A DNA stretch of 64,000 nt from UBA9655 sp964597045. GTDB lineage: Bacteria > Pseudomonadota > Alphaproteobacteria > UBA9655. The notes below the pieces were generated by a model. The model saw only the letters and a list, made by a program, of their open reading frames with translations, had not been told where the DNA came from and ran no database searches. The translations under genes and the position numbers were made by a program. Location of the stretch: positions 1 to 64,000 of the forward strand of contig CAZQWE010000004.1 of NCBI GenBank assembly GCA_964597045.1, read 5' to 3'. Position 1 is the stretch's first letter, and each line of letters starts with the position of its first letter. Below, in pieces: positions 33,955 through 42,039 of the stretch.

Positions 33955-35174
33955 TAACAGTTCTCACTATCCAGATGGTAAACCGTATGCAATTTGGATA
34001 TAGCACGTCCAGCATGACGACTAGGAATTAAAACACTAAGCTTTATATCTGAAGCTGACACAGCTTGCACTTCAATATCTTCCTCACTTAAGGTTTGAAA
34101 TAACTTGTGAGAAGAGCTATGTCCTCTTTGTAGACCAGATCCAATCACGGATACCTTAGCTACATCATTATCTCTTAACAAATTCTTAAATTGCAGAATT
34201 TTTTGTTCCTCTTCAAGTTTTTTAACAGTTCTCTCAAGTTCAGTTACCCCGACAGTAAAGGAAAAGTCAACATATTGTCCACAAGATGATAACTTGTGAT
34301 GGATCATGTCAATGGATATTTGAAGAGGTTCCAAGAGTTTCTTAACTTCTGAAGTTGCGAAAATGGATTCTGGAATTGATGTCAGTGTTATTCTTGCTTC
34401 ATTGAGCACGTGAGCAAGTCCACTAATCTCCTTTTTTTGTGATGAGACTTCACAATCTGAGGTTACCAGAGTCCCTGGTGTATCAAAAAGACTTGAGAGT
34501 ACGCGAAGGCGCACCTGATGCTTCATGGCATATTCAACAGATTCTCTTTGGAGGACTTTAGCGCCTTGTGCCGCAAGTTCTAGCATCTCATGATAGGCAA
34601 TATGATCCAATCGACCTGCTGTTGTGACATAGTTGGGGTCGGCTGTATAAACTCCGTCGACGTCCGTAAAAATATCACACCGTTCCGCTTTTAAAGCAGC
34701 GGCAAGAGCTACAGCAGTTGTGTCTGATCCACCTCGACCTAAAGTGGTAATACGTCCCTCTGAGCTCATCCCTTGGAATCCTGAGACGACAGCAACCTTA
34801 TCTTTTTTGAAAAGATTTTTTGTATCAATTGTTTCAATGTGAGCATGGGCATGGTGGTTATTTGTATGAATGGGAAGTTGCCAACCTTGCCAGGACCGTG
34901 CAGGAATTCCAAGACTTTGAACTGCGATTGCTAGAAGCCCTGCTGTGACTTGTTCCCCGGAAGAAATGACAGCATCATATTCAGCACGGTCATAAGTGGT
35001 GGAAAGATCCCTGACGAGATTAACAAGTTGGTTCGTTGTTCCTGACATGGCCGATACAACCACCGCAACATTGTTACCGGCTTGAACCTCTGTTTTTACG
35101 CGAAGAGCCGCCTTTCGAATGAGATCGAGTGTCGCAACGGAGGTACCTCCAAATTTTTGCACAATATAAGCCAT
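33954..35174 (-). CDS. lysC: aspartate kinase
   Basis: It phosphorylates aspartate at the start of Lys/Thr/Met/diaminopimelate synthesis. 406 aa monofunctional form. N-terminal VQKFGGTSVA, RGGSDTTAVALAAALKA and CDIFTDVDGVYTADP are catalytic signatures, followed by two C-terminal ACT domains (from about residue 265) for feedback control. It is the first gene of the lysC-NMO-ptsP operon. Confidence 0.95.
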   Translation of the reverse strand: MAYIVQKFGGTSVATLDLIRKAALRVKTEVQAGNNVAVVVSAMSGTTNQLVNLVRDLSTTYDRAEYDAVISSGEQVTAGLLAIAVQSLGIPARSWQGWQLPIHTNNHHAHAHIETIDTKNLFKKDKVAVVSGFQGMSSEGRITTLGRGGSDTTAVALAAALKAERCDIFTDVDGVYTADPNYVTTAGRLDHIAYHEMLELAAQGAKVLQRESVEYAMKHQVRLRVLSSLFDTPGTLVTSDCEVSSQKKEISGLAHVLNEARITLTSIPESIFATSEVKKLLEPLQISIDMIHHKLSSCGQYVDFSFTVGVTELERTVKKLEEEQKILQFKNLLRDNDVAKVSVIGSGLQRGHSSSHKLFQTLSEEDIEVQAVSASDIKLSVLIPSRHAGRAISKLHTVYHLDSENC

Positions 35175-35419
35175 AGCTGCTCACCGCAATTGTCTCGGTG
35201 GGATTCTATAGCTGGTTTTTGAGAAAACAGCAAGGGAGAGTGAGGGGTGCATATTGAAATATCTTGTTTTATAAATGAGTGTTTCCTACAATTGCATTAA
35301 CGTAACAAAATTTTGTTCTGCAATCTTTTCACCTAATCATTTAACAGACTCTGTTTAGTATATCATATGTGTAAACTATAATATCGCTTGACGATAATAA
35401 CGGAAGAAGTTATTATATA

Positions 35420-35701
35420 ATAATCATAAGTTTTAAATGTAAGTATACACAAGAGTTGTGGGAAAAGGGAAAAAGTAAAAAAATACCTCCGGAAGCAATC
35501 AATGTAGCACTTAGAAAATTGATGATGGTAGATAGTGCTTATGATTTAAAAGACTTGAGGGTACCAAAGAGTAACCACCTAGAAGGATTAGTCGAAGATC
35601 GAAAAGGTCAATTTAGTATACGAATTAATAAGAAATGGCGAATTTGCTTCCATTTTGAAAATGGAAAAGCGCATAACGTTGAAATAGTGGATTATCATTA
35701 A
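35420..35701 (+). CDS. higB: HigB-family toxin with non-canonical start
   Basis: A RelE-superfamily mRNA interferase. The conserved body is complete: LRKLMMVDSA, LKDLRVP, RKGQFSIRINKKWRICF and VEIVDYH. Family proteins begin M-I-x-S-F-K, and in this frame the matching residues I-I-S-F-K-C-K lie upstream of the first canonical start (TTG 35456), with no ATG, GTG or TTG before a stop at 35372. The family start would be ATA 35420 or ATC 35423 (about 92 aa). A GGAAGAAG stretch lies at 35402-35409. Either a non-standard start is used, or the toxin is N-terminally truncated and weakened. The antitoxin gene follows 11 bp later. Confidence 0.8.
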   Translation: MIISFKCKYTQELWEKGKSKKIPPEAINVALRKLMMVDSAYDLKDLRVPKSNHLEGLVEDRKGQFSIRINKKWRICFHFENGKAHNVEIVDYH

Positions 35702-35712
35702 AGAGGTGCAAT

Positions 35713-36036
35713 ATGATAGACATAGAATGGACAGTTCATCCTGGAGAAGTATTAAGAGAAGAATTCTTAAAACCTCTATCTATTACACCTTATCGATTAG
35801 CGAAGGAAATACATGTTCCTGTTCCACGTATTAATGAAATTGTATTAGAAAGACGTGGGATAACTGCGGATACTGCATTAAGATTAGCTAAGTTCTTTGA
35901 TACGACGCCACAATTTTGGATGAACTTGCAAGATACGTATGAAGTTAGGTGCGCTTTAAAAAACTCAAAAGCAGATATTGATTCTATAAAAGTATTTAGG
36001 AATGGGACGAAAAATGAAGGGAATAGAATTGCTTAG
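35713..36036 (+). CDS. higA: HigA-family antitoxin
   Basis: 107 aa. The N-terminal HPGEVLREEFLKPLSITPYRLAKEI (read as two parts) and the helix-turn-helix continue into LERRGITADTALRLAKFF and TTPQFWMNLQDTYEV, the VapI/HigA signature. An AAAGAGGTG ribosome binding site precedes the ATG. It should bind the toxin and repress the operon. Its 3' end overlaps the convergent hypothetical gene by 41 bp. Confidence 0.94.
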   Translation: MIDIEWTVHPGEVLREEFLKPLSITPYRLAKEIHVPVPRINEIVLERRGITADTALRLAKFFDTTPQFWMNLQDTYEVRCALKNSKADIDSIKVFRNGTKNEGNRIA

Positions 36037-36535
36037 AAAATATCTTTTTCTTCAATTGTTCTGTGATCCATTTCACTTCCTGACCTTGTAGAGCTTTATA
36101 GGTTGGAGCGTCTGTGATCATTTGAACCGTTTCAGCAACGCTTTGATCAGGAGTTACGATGCCTGCTGATCGGAGTTGCCTAATTTGATCTACAGCCTCT
36201 CTCGCTGCTTGTGTTGGGGTATAGACGCCTTTAGGCTGTTCTTCCTTAATAGGTTCAGCGGCGACAGAGCCTACTTTCTCAATCATGACGACAGTTGTAT
36301 CTTTTCGCTTATTAAAAGGATTTTCACCTTCCCTAAAGACTTCAATTTCACCTACAGGTAGTTTTTCTTTAGTGAGCCATTCTTTAATATTTGCTATTGC
36401 TTGAAGTTTGAGCTCACTTGTCCTTTTAGCTCTGGCTTCTTCCGTTGCGCCCAATACTCGTGTTGGGCTTTGAAGGTCTATACCAAACGGATACAATTTA
36501 TAATATTCTGGATACGCACCCTGTACCAATTGCAT
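35996..36535 (-). CDS. hypothetical protein (179 aa), start uncertain
   Basis: No family is recognised. Residues 1-80 are mixed, with a charged helix (EEARAKRTSELKLQAIANI); the middle is Pro/Glu/Lys-rich, and the C-terminal part (residues about 105-165) looks helical. There is no signal peptide. The ATG at 36535 has no nearby ribosome binding site. The frame stays open and protein-like for 14 more codons upstream (PGGRLFFDHYFP) but without a usable start, right after the stop of the upstream secreted gene. The real N-terminus may be longer or the gene 5'-damaged. It overlaps higA by 41 bp at the 3' end. Confidence 0.55.
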   Translation of the reverse strand: MQLVQGAYPEYYKLYPFGIDLQSPTRVLGATEEARAKRTSELKLQAIANIKEWLTKEKLPVGEIEVFREGENPFNKRKDTTVVMIEKVGSVAAEPIKEEQPKGVYTPTQAAREAVDQIRQLRSAGIVTPDQSVAETVQMITDAPTYKALQGQEVKWITEQLKKKIFSKQFYSLHFSSHS

Positions 36536-36573
36536 AGGAAAATAATGATCAAAAAATAAACGTCCCCCTGGTT

Positions 36574-37035
36574 TTACTCATATGGAATATTGACTGTAAT
36601 AGAGCCCGCATGAGTGTGGTCACTGTGATCATCAGCATGCAACCCATGAAAACATCCAACCACCATATGTTTGCCAAAATGAGGGTTAATTATATTCATG
36701 GATTCGTATTGTAAATCATTAGCTTTTTGTATAGCGGCTTTAGATTTATTGGGCTTCAAATCACGATATGCCATATGGGCAGAATCCATTAAAACAGCTT
36801 TATCACGATCGGTTTTTGGGAGAGCTCTAATAGAGAGAAGAGTTTTTAAAGTATTGATTTGTTTTTCTAAAACATCTGCTTTTTCAGCACTCAAATCTTT
36901 AGATTTAGCCTTTTCTTCAAGCTTAGCAATCTTTCCTCGAATATCATTTTCTGTTGCCTTCTCAGGATCAAAGCCTGCCTTAAGAAGGGCGTTTGATGCA
37001 AATAAAGTAAGCATAAGTAAAAAAGTTTTCTTCAT
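36574..37035 (-). CDS. secreted His-rich-tail protein (153 aa)
   Basis: No family is recognised. I chose ATG 37035, which opens into a signal peptide (MKKTFLLMLTLFASNALLKA); the TTG four codons earlier is less likely. Residues about 22-110 form charged helices, probably coiled coil (KIAKLEEKAKSKDLSAEKADV). The tail has HGLHADDHSDHTHAG, seven His/Asp-rich residues that could bind a metal. It probably acts in the periplasm. The gene stands 38 bp upstream of the unknown gene at 35996-36535. Confidence 0.65.
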   Translation of the reverse strand: MKKTFLLMLTLFASNALLKAGFDPEKATENDIRGKIAKLEEKAKSKDLSAEKADVLEKQINTLKTLLSIRALPKTDRDKAVLMDSAHMAYRDLKPNKSKAAIQKANDLQYESMNIINPHFGKHMVVGCFHGLHADDHSDHTHAGSITVNIPYE

Positions 37036-37088
37036 ACAAATTTCCAAAAATATAAATATATTATAACAGCTAATTAATAAATAGTATA

Positions 37089-37928
37089 TTAACTATTATT
37101 GATCCGTGTAAATGATAGACTTGAGTTTGATTCATCAAATGTGAAGATGAGCGTATCTCCAGGCTCGAGAAGCGCTGTTTCTGTAGGTTTTATAGGGGTA
37201 TGCTCTTGACCCCTTAAGTGGGTAAGTTTGAACGCACCATTCGTTTTGAAAGAAAATACATTTGTCTCTAAATGGTATTTCCCTATGATGAAATGAGCTG
37301 ATATGTTTTTATTTATAAATGGTAGTTCTTCATTTCCGGACTTAAAGAGCGCATGGGCGACGCCGACCGCTATATCCATAGGAATAGGTGAGGGGAGACA
37401 TGTTACGCCTAAGAAGGTAAGCTCCTTGTCATTCTGGTGAAACGCATCCCATAAGACTATGTTCTCAATATGGGGATAACTCAAATCCACCCTTGGAGGA
37501 AAGGCTGAGGCCAAACACAGTTGATAGATATAAAGGGGAGATTCTGGTGCTTTATACAAATTAACTGAACGTTCAATTAATTCACCTAACTCATTAAAAT
37601 TAATTGGTTTAGTGACAAAATCATAAGCTCCTTTGTTCATAGCTGCTCGCCATGTCTTCGTATCCCCATACGCCGATATGACGATAGTTTTCGTGGCAGG
37701 ACTCACATCCTTGAGTTTATCCAAGAGTGTAAGCCCGTCCATTTCCGGCATATTCACATCGGAGACAACAACAACGATATTCGGATGTTTCTTAACGATA
37801 TCAAGCGCTTCCTGACCGTTAAGGGCGAAGAGAAGCTCAAATGTTCCATCCGCGATTTGCTTGCGGAATTTTTGTTTTACAAGAAGTTCAATATCGGGTT
37901 CATCATCAACAAGAAGAACTTTTGCCAT
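37089..37928 (-). CDS. response regulator with degenerate SpoIIE/PP2C-like domain
   Basis: 279 aa. Residues 1-120 are a receiver domain with D8, D9 and phosphoacceptor D57 (VVVSDVNMPEMDG), ISAYG and the Lys of FVTKPIN. Residues about 135-279 resemble a SpoIIE-type serine phosphatase in outline, with a final EPGDTLIFTFDES strand pair, but the metal-binding Asp motifs are not visible, so it may be a non-catalytic adaptor. No DNA-binding domain or partner kinase is nearby. It shares a base with alr, as the last gene of an operon with two nucleoside hydrolases. Confidence 0.8.
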   Translation of the reverse strand: MAKVLLVDDEPDIELLVKQKFRKQIADGTFELLFALNGQEALDIVKKHPNIVVVVSDVNMPEMDGLTLLDKLKDVSPATKTIVISAYGDTKTWRAAMNKGAYDFVTKPINFNELGELIERSVNLYKAPESPLYIYQLCLASAFPPRVDLSYPHIENIVLWDAFHQNDKELTFLGVTCLPSPIPMDIAVGVAHALFKSGNEELPFINKNISAHFIIGKYHLETNVFSFKTNGAFKLTHLRGQEHTPIKPTETALLEPGDTLIFTFDESNSSLSFTRINNS

Positions 37929-39043
37929 TATGAATAAACCCTGAATAAACGTTTTCCGAGCTTTGTTGAAAGCTCTCTAGAGATCGTCCCAATTGAATTT
38001 GCAAGCGAATCTAGAGTGTGCGTCTCATTTATAAGCTCAACCCAATCACCCACTCTGCAATGGGATTTAGAGATATCTGTGACATCTATGACTGTATAAT
38101 CCATGGAGATACGTCCAACGACGGGTGCCTTGTGACCTTGAACATCCATATATCCTCCCTGGCTCAATCGGCGGTCGTATCCGTCAGCAAATCCAATTCC
38201 AATAGTGGCAAGTTTGCTTTCTCGTTCTAAGGTATGAGTTGCACCGTAACCAACTGTATCTCCCTTAAATCCAGTACGAATTTGAAGAATACGAGCTTTG
38301 AGTTTCACACAAGGAAGGAGGGAGGGAGTCCCAGAAAATAAACCAAACAGCCCCTTTCCAACACGCGTAATGTCGTAATGATACTCTTTGCCTAAGTAAA
38401 CACCTCCGGTGTCAGCAAGGCTTGCTCTCATTTTTGGGAGTCTCATACGAATCGTATCAAAGAGGTCTTTTTGCTTTTTATTGATGGGATCTTCTTTGTT
38501 TTGAGAGGATACCAGATGGCTCATGACAAACTTCACATCAATGGCATTCAAAATATCAATAGACTCAAGAAGCTGATTGATATCACGTAAATCAAACCCA
38601 TTTCGGTGCATGCCTGTGTCAATATGAAGAGCGCACGGAAGTTTCCTTTTGAGAGTTTGTGCTTCAAGGACCCATGATTTCAACATGTTATAATCATTCA
38701 AAACGGGGATTAACGCATTGATAATAAAGAGATGTTCTGTTCCAGGAAGGGTTCCTGATAAGACATATATATGAGCTGTCTTTAGTTGTTTTCGGAGTTC
38801 TAAGGCCTCATCAATATGGGCCACAAAGAAATGCTGGCAGCCTTCTTTTGATAACGTTTGCGCAATTTCTAAGGCTCCAAATCCATAGGCATCCGCCTTC
38901 AAAACACTCCCACACGTACTTTGAGGAGCCAGTGAACGTAAAGTGTTATAGTTCTGAGCAATCGCTTTTGTGTCAATTTCAAGCACACCTGTGACATGGG
39001 TGGGGATCACATCTTCGTTTTGCTTGATTTGAGGTTCTATCAT
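37928..39043 (-). CDS. alr: alanine racemase
   Basis: This PLP enzyme makes D-alanine for peptidoglycan. 371 aa. The PLP lysine is K49 in VLKADAYGFGA. Later motifs are HIDTGMHRNGF, DTVGYGATHTLE with the catalytic Tyr, IGFADGYDRRLS and VGRISMDYTVIDVTD. It overlaps the upstream nucleoside hydrolase by 4 bp and the response regulator by one base. Confidence 0.95.
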   Translation of the reverse strand: MIEPQIKQNEDVIPTHVTGVLEIDTKAIAQNYNTLRSLAPQSTCGSVLKADAYGFGALEIAQTLSKEGCQHFFVAHIDEALELRKQLKTAHIYVLSGTLPGTEHLFIINALIPVLNDYNMLKSWVLEAQTLKRKLPCALHIDTGMHRNGFDLRDINQLLESIDILNAIDVKFVMSHLVSSQNKEDPINKKQKDLFDTIRMRLPKMRASLADTGGVYLGKEYHYDITRVGKGLFGLFSGTPSLLPCVKLKARILQIRTGFKGDTVGYGATHTLERESKLATIGIGFADGYDRRLSQGGYMDVQGHKAPVVGRISMDYTVIDVTDISKSHCRVGDWVELINETHTLDSLANSIGTISRELSTKLGKRLFRVYS

Positions 39044-40002
39044 CGGGGGTACCTCGAGAGCCTGATTGTAAGAAGGTCAAAAAAGCCCTTAACGTCGATT
39101 TGATTAATCACAAGGGCGTTTGGTTTTTGTCCTAACTTGCTATACCAATCTACTGTACTTCTTCCCGCCATAATCGTAGGTGAGAGGTCAATTTCAACAT
39201 AGACATCACGTCCCTTATAAAGTTCAGGTTTTAGGAGATAAGCAATCACATTTGGGTCATGGAGGACTCCCCCTTCGACTCCTGGCTCAAGGATTGCATT
39301 ATGACGATAGAAATAGGAGAGCATATCTACGACAGCTTGTGATACCGGTGTCTTCATATCTGATATAGATTTAAGCCATTCTTCTGATGTTTGGGTTTGT
39401 CGGGTCACATCAAGACCCATCATGACAATAGGAACACCTGATTGAAAAACAACGTAGGCGGACTGAGGATCACAAGAGAAGTTATATTCCGCTGAAGGAT
39501 TAATGTTCCCAAGACCGATGCTTCCACCCATTAGTACGATTTCTTTAATCTTTGATTTGATTTGTGGTGCTTCAATAAAGGCACAAGCTATATTTGTCAG
39601 GGGACCCGTCGGAGCGAGGGTTATTGGCTCCTTGGCATTAAGGAGGGTGTCAACAATAAACCTAACGGAGTGCAGGGATTGTAAGGGCATTGTTGGGGTG
39701 GGAAGTTTGCACCCACCAAGTCCAGTTTCTCCATGAATATCTACATCCGTATAGTTCGAGTCCATTTTTGGGTTTCGATTGAACATGGAGCGTGGACAAC
39801 CATTAAAGACCTTTACGTCACGTTTTCCTGCAAGCTCACAGATACGTCTCGCGTTTTCTTGAGTTTGATTGGCAGGACCATTCCCAAAAACGGTTGTAAT
39901 TCCCAATAGATCAATTTCATCCGGAGATGCCATAGCAAAGAGAAGGGCTATTGCATCGTCAAGCCCTGGATCGCAATCCATAATGAGAGGTATTTGTTTC
40001 AT
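39040..40002 (-). CDS. inosine-uridine nucleoside hydrolase, paralogue 1
   Basis: 320 aa. It cleaves ribonucleosides to base and ribose. The calcium-binding signature is MDCDPGLDDAIALL at residues about 9-22, with LAPTGPLTNIA, VLMGGSIGLGN, AEYNFSCDPQSA and LHDPNVIAYLL. It is the second of two tandem paralogues with 4-bp overlaps on both sides. Cytoplasmic; suggests salvage of nucleosides taken from the host. Confidence 0.93.
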   Translation of the reverse strand: MKQIPLIMDCDPGLDDAIALLFAMASPDEIDLLGITTVFGNGPANQTQENARRICELAGKRDVKVFNGCPRSMFNRNPKMDSNYTDVDIHGETGLGGCKLPTPTMPLQSLHSVRFIVDTLLNAKEPITLAPTGPLTNIACAFIEAPQIKSKIKEIVLMGGSIGLGNINPSAEYNFSCDPQSAYVVFQSGVPIVMMGLDVTRQTQTSEEWLKSISDMKTPVSQAVVDMLSYFYRHNAILEPGVEGGVLHDPNVIAYLLKPELYKGRDVYVEIDLSPTIMAGRSTVDWYSKLGQKPNALVINQIDVKGFFDLLTIRLSRYPR

Positions 40003-40967
40003 TCTCGGCCCACATTCTGTTTGGACGGTTGTTGCAAACGTTCAATTAGGCTTGTTAACAATCGATAAAAGCCTTTTGAGTCGATCTCATTAAAATAATG
40101 CGCATTTGCAGGAAGGTCCCTTTTGTGCCACCAGTCAACGATGGAGCGGCCCCGTCCTATGTCAAAGGATTTATTAATTTCCACATGGACGTCTTGCCCC
40201 TTAAAAAGTGTTGGGTCCAATAGGTATCCAATCACACAAGGGTCATGGATGGCGCCGCCCTCCGTTTCAAAGTTGCTTACGTCCCACTCATGTATAGGTC
40301 GGAGCAGTTTTGAAACTACCTCGCCCACAAGTCCCAAGGTTTCAATATGCTTTAACCATTCAAGACTGGTTACAGCAGTGTGGGTAATATCTATGCTAAC
40401 CGTTGTGATCTTCTTTCCACAAGTATAGAGAATATAAGCTGCATCAGGGTCTGCATAAAAGTTGTACTCAGCTGCAGGTGTAATATTGCCAAGCCCCATT
40501 GATCCACCCATTGTTACAATTTCCTCAATATTCTCGAGGATGCGGGGTTCTCTCACAATGGCAAGCGCCACATTGGTTAAAGGTGCAGTCGTTGCTAGGG
40601 TTACTTTTTCAGTCGAATTCATGATGGTGTCGATAAGGAAATCAACCCCATGCGTTTCCTGGACTTTCATTGTAGGCTCAGGGAGATCATATCCTTTAAG
40701 TCCTGTCTCCCCATGAACTTCATCTTGGAGTTCGAGTGGACGAAGAAGGGGATAGGGACAGCCTGCATAAACCTTGACTTCACGTCTTCCTGCAAGCTCA
40801 CACGCTTTGAGAGCATTTTTAACCGTATATTTAAGAGGAACGTTTCCTCCGGTAACACTAATACCCAAAAGATTGAATCTTTCAGGGGCTGCGAGAATCA
40901 TAAGAATCGCTAGAAAATCATCAATGCCGGGATCGCAATCAAGGATAAGGGGGATTGGTTTAGACAT
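39999..40967 (-). CDS. inosine-uridine nucleoside hydrolase, paralogue 2
   Basis: 322 aa, tandem paralogue of the downstream gene and first in the operon. LDCDPGIDDFLAIL carries the metal-binding Asp residues, with Phe replacing the usual Ala after DD. LATTAPLTNVA, VTMGGSMGLGN, AEYNFYADPDAA and IHDPCVIGYLL follow. The two copies may differ in base specificity (inferred). A CMD-family gene diverges upstream with a 125-bp gap that could hold promoters for both. Confidence 0.92.
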   Translation of the reverse strand: MSKPIPLILDCDPGIDDFLAILMILAAPERFNLLGISVTGGNVPLKYTVKNALKACELAGRREVKVYAGCPYPLLRPLELQDEVHGETGLKGYDLPEPTMKVQETHGVDFLIDTIMNSTEKVTLATTAPLTNVALAIVREPRILENIEEIVTMGGSMGLGNITPAAEYNFYADPDAAYILYTCGKKITTVSIDITHTAVTSLEWLKHIETLGLVGEVVSKLLRPIHEWDVSNFETEGGAIHDPCVIGYLLDPTLFKGQDVHVEINKSFDIGRGRSIVDWWHKRDLPANAHYFNEIDSKGFYRLLTSLIERLQQPSKQNVGRE

Positions 40968-41092
40968 GAGTCCCTCAGGGTAGTAATACTAGTTAACATT
41001 ACCTATACGATTCTCTATGGAACTTCAAGTGGAGAATGTCTTTCTGTAAATCCTTTTTAATGATAGGGTACTTCCGTTGACGGAGGACAAAA

Positions 41093-41419
41093 ATGAAAAA
41101 TAAATCACCCATGCTTGAAGATATAAACGAGCTCGCACCTGAGTTTGTCAAACTTACCAAAGACGTTGTATTTGATGATTTTTGGAAGCGCCCAGAGCTT
41201 TCTGCGCGAGACAAGAGTCTGATTACAATCTCAACCCTTGCAGCTTTAAATCGTACTGATCAGATTGATTATCACCTTGCCCTTGGTTTAGATAATGGGC
41301 TGACAGAGAAGGAAATCGTTGCTACTCTCACACATAGTGCGTTCTATGCTGGGTGGCCCTGTGCGGTCACGGCTCTTGTTCATTTAAAGAGTGTGTTGGA
41401 GGGGAGAAAGAGGGAATAG
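41093..41419 (+). CDS. carboxymuconolactone decarboxylase (CMD) family protein
   Basis: 108 aa, a single CMD/AhpD-like helical domain: LSARDKSLITISTLAALNR, then LGLTEKEI-type (DNGLTEKEIVATLTH) and FYAGWPCAVTAL. The redox CxxC of AhpD is absent; only one Cys sits in the GWPCA motif, as in the non-peroxidase members. Function is uncertain (possible gamma-carboxymuconolactone decarboxylase-like or stress protein). A GACGGAGGAC ribosome binding site precedes the ATG. Confidence 0.88.
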   Translation: MKNKSPMLEDINELAPEFVKLTKDVVFDDFWKRPELSARDKSLITISTLAALNRTDQIDYHLALGLDNGLTEKEIVATLTHSAFYAGWPCAVTALVHLKSVLEGRKRE

Positions 41420-41433
41420 TATTATATAATGAA

Positions 41434-41904
41434 TTAGAGAAGAGGAATCCTTGCATTTGTATTTGATATTCTCACGAGTTAACGGTAGTGAGTCCAAGAT
41501 AAATTGGGCTTGAAAAAGGGGTATTCAAATTTCCCACGCACTGCGTGAGGTTTTTCAATTTCTAATCTTCCACGCACTGCGTGGAAAATATTTTTTCCAG
41601 AATAAGCAAAGTAGAATTGACGCATATCTCCCAGCGAAGAATGTGAAAACCCTTTTCCAAACTCTTTATTGAGTCGTTCAGCTAATGCTCTTAGAAGTAA
41701 AGTACCATACTCTGCTCTGGACTGATTTCGTTGCTCTTCTTCGACAATATATCGGCCAATAAGCCAGTATGTTGTCACCATTGCTGTATTGATGGATCTT
41801 GATACACTTTGGCGAGCTTCTCTGATGAGAGGTGCGACTTGAGAGTAGATTTTATTAATTGAGGATGATGAAGTTTTTGTTTGTATGATTGACTTAATTT
41901 TCAT
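41434..41904 (-). pseudogene. frameshifted, truncated DUF1016 (YhcG-type) nuclease gene
   Basis: The open part (141 aa, 41479-41904) matches the DUF1016 N-terminal domain: VAPLIREARQSVSRSINTAM, YWLIGRYIVEEEQ, LLRALAERLNKEFGKGFS and NLSWTHYR. Family proteins continue HYR-LLMRVENxxAR. Here the stop follows HYR at once, but supplying one missing T restores RLLVRISNTNAR in frame before a stop at 41434. The catalytic PD-(D/E)XK domain is gone. So the gene has a 1-bp deletion and a lost 3' half. Two palindromes also sit inside the frame (see separate entry). Confidence 0.8.
41533..41586. repeat. two CCACGCACTGCGTG palindromes inside a coding frame
   Basis: Copy A (41533-41549) and copy B, TTCCACGCACTGCGTGGAA (41568-41586), share the core CCACGCACTGCGTG. 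On the minus strand each encodes F/P-HAVRG, giving HAVRGRLEIEKPHAVRGKF within the DUF1016 remnant at the linker that varies in this family. They look like a small palindromic element inserted in frame and duplicated. Confidence 0.65.
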
Positions 41905-42039
41905 AGACGAAATCCCTTTTTTGTTGAGTGTATAGAAACAAAAAAAGAAACTAGAATCAGGCTTGATATTATTAGACGATAGAAGCTTAGCAGGAATAAA
42001 ATTATTATCAACAGTTAAGTGAATACGATAAAATAATTA

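Noticed and set aside
41093..41419. AhpD-type peroxiredoxin reductase
   Set aside because: The CxxC redox motif of AhpD is absent; only the general CMD assignment is supported.
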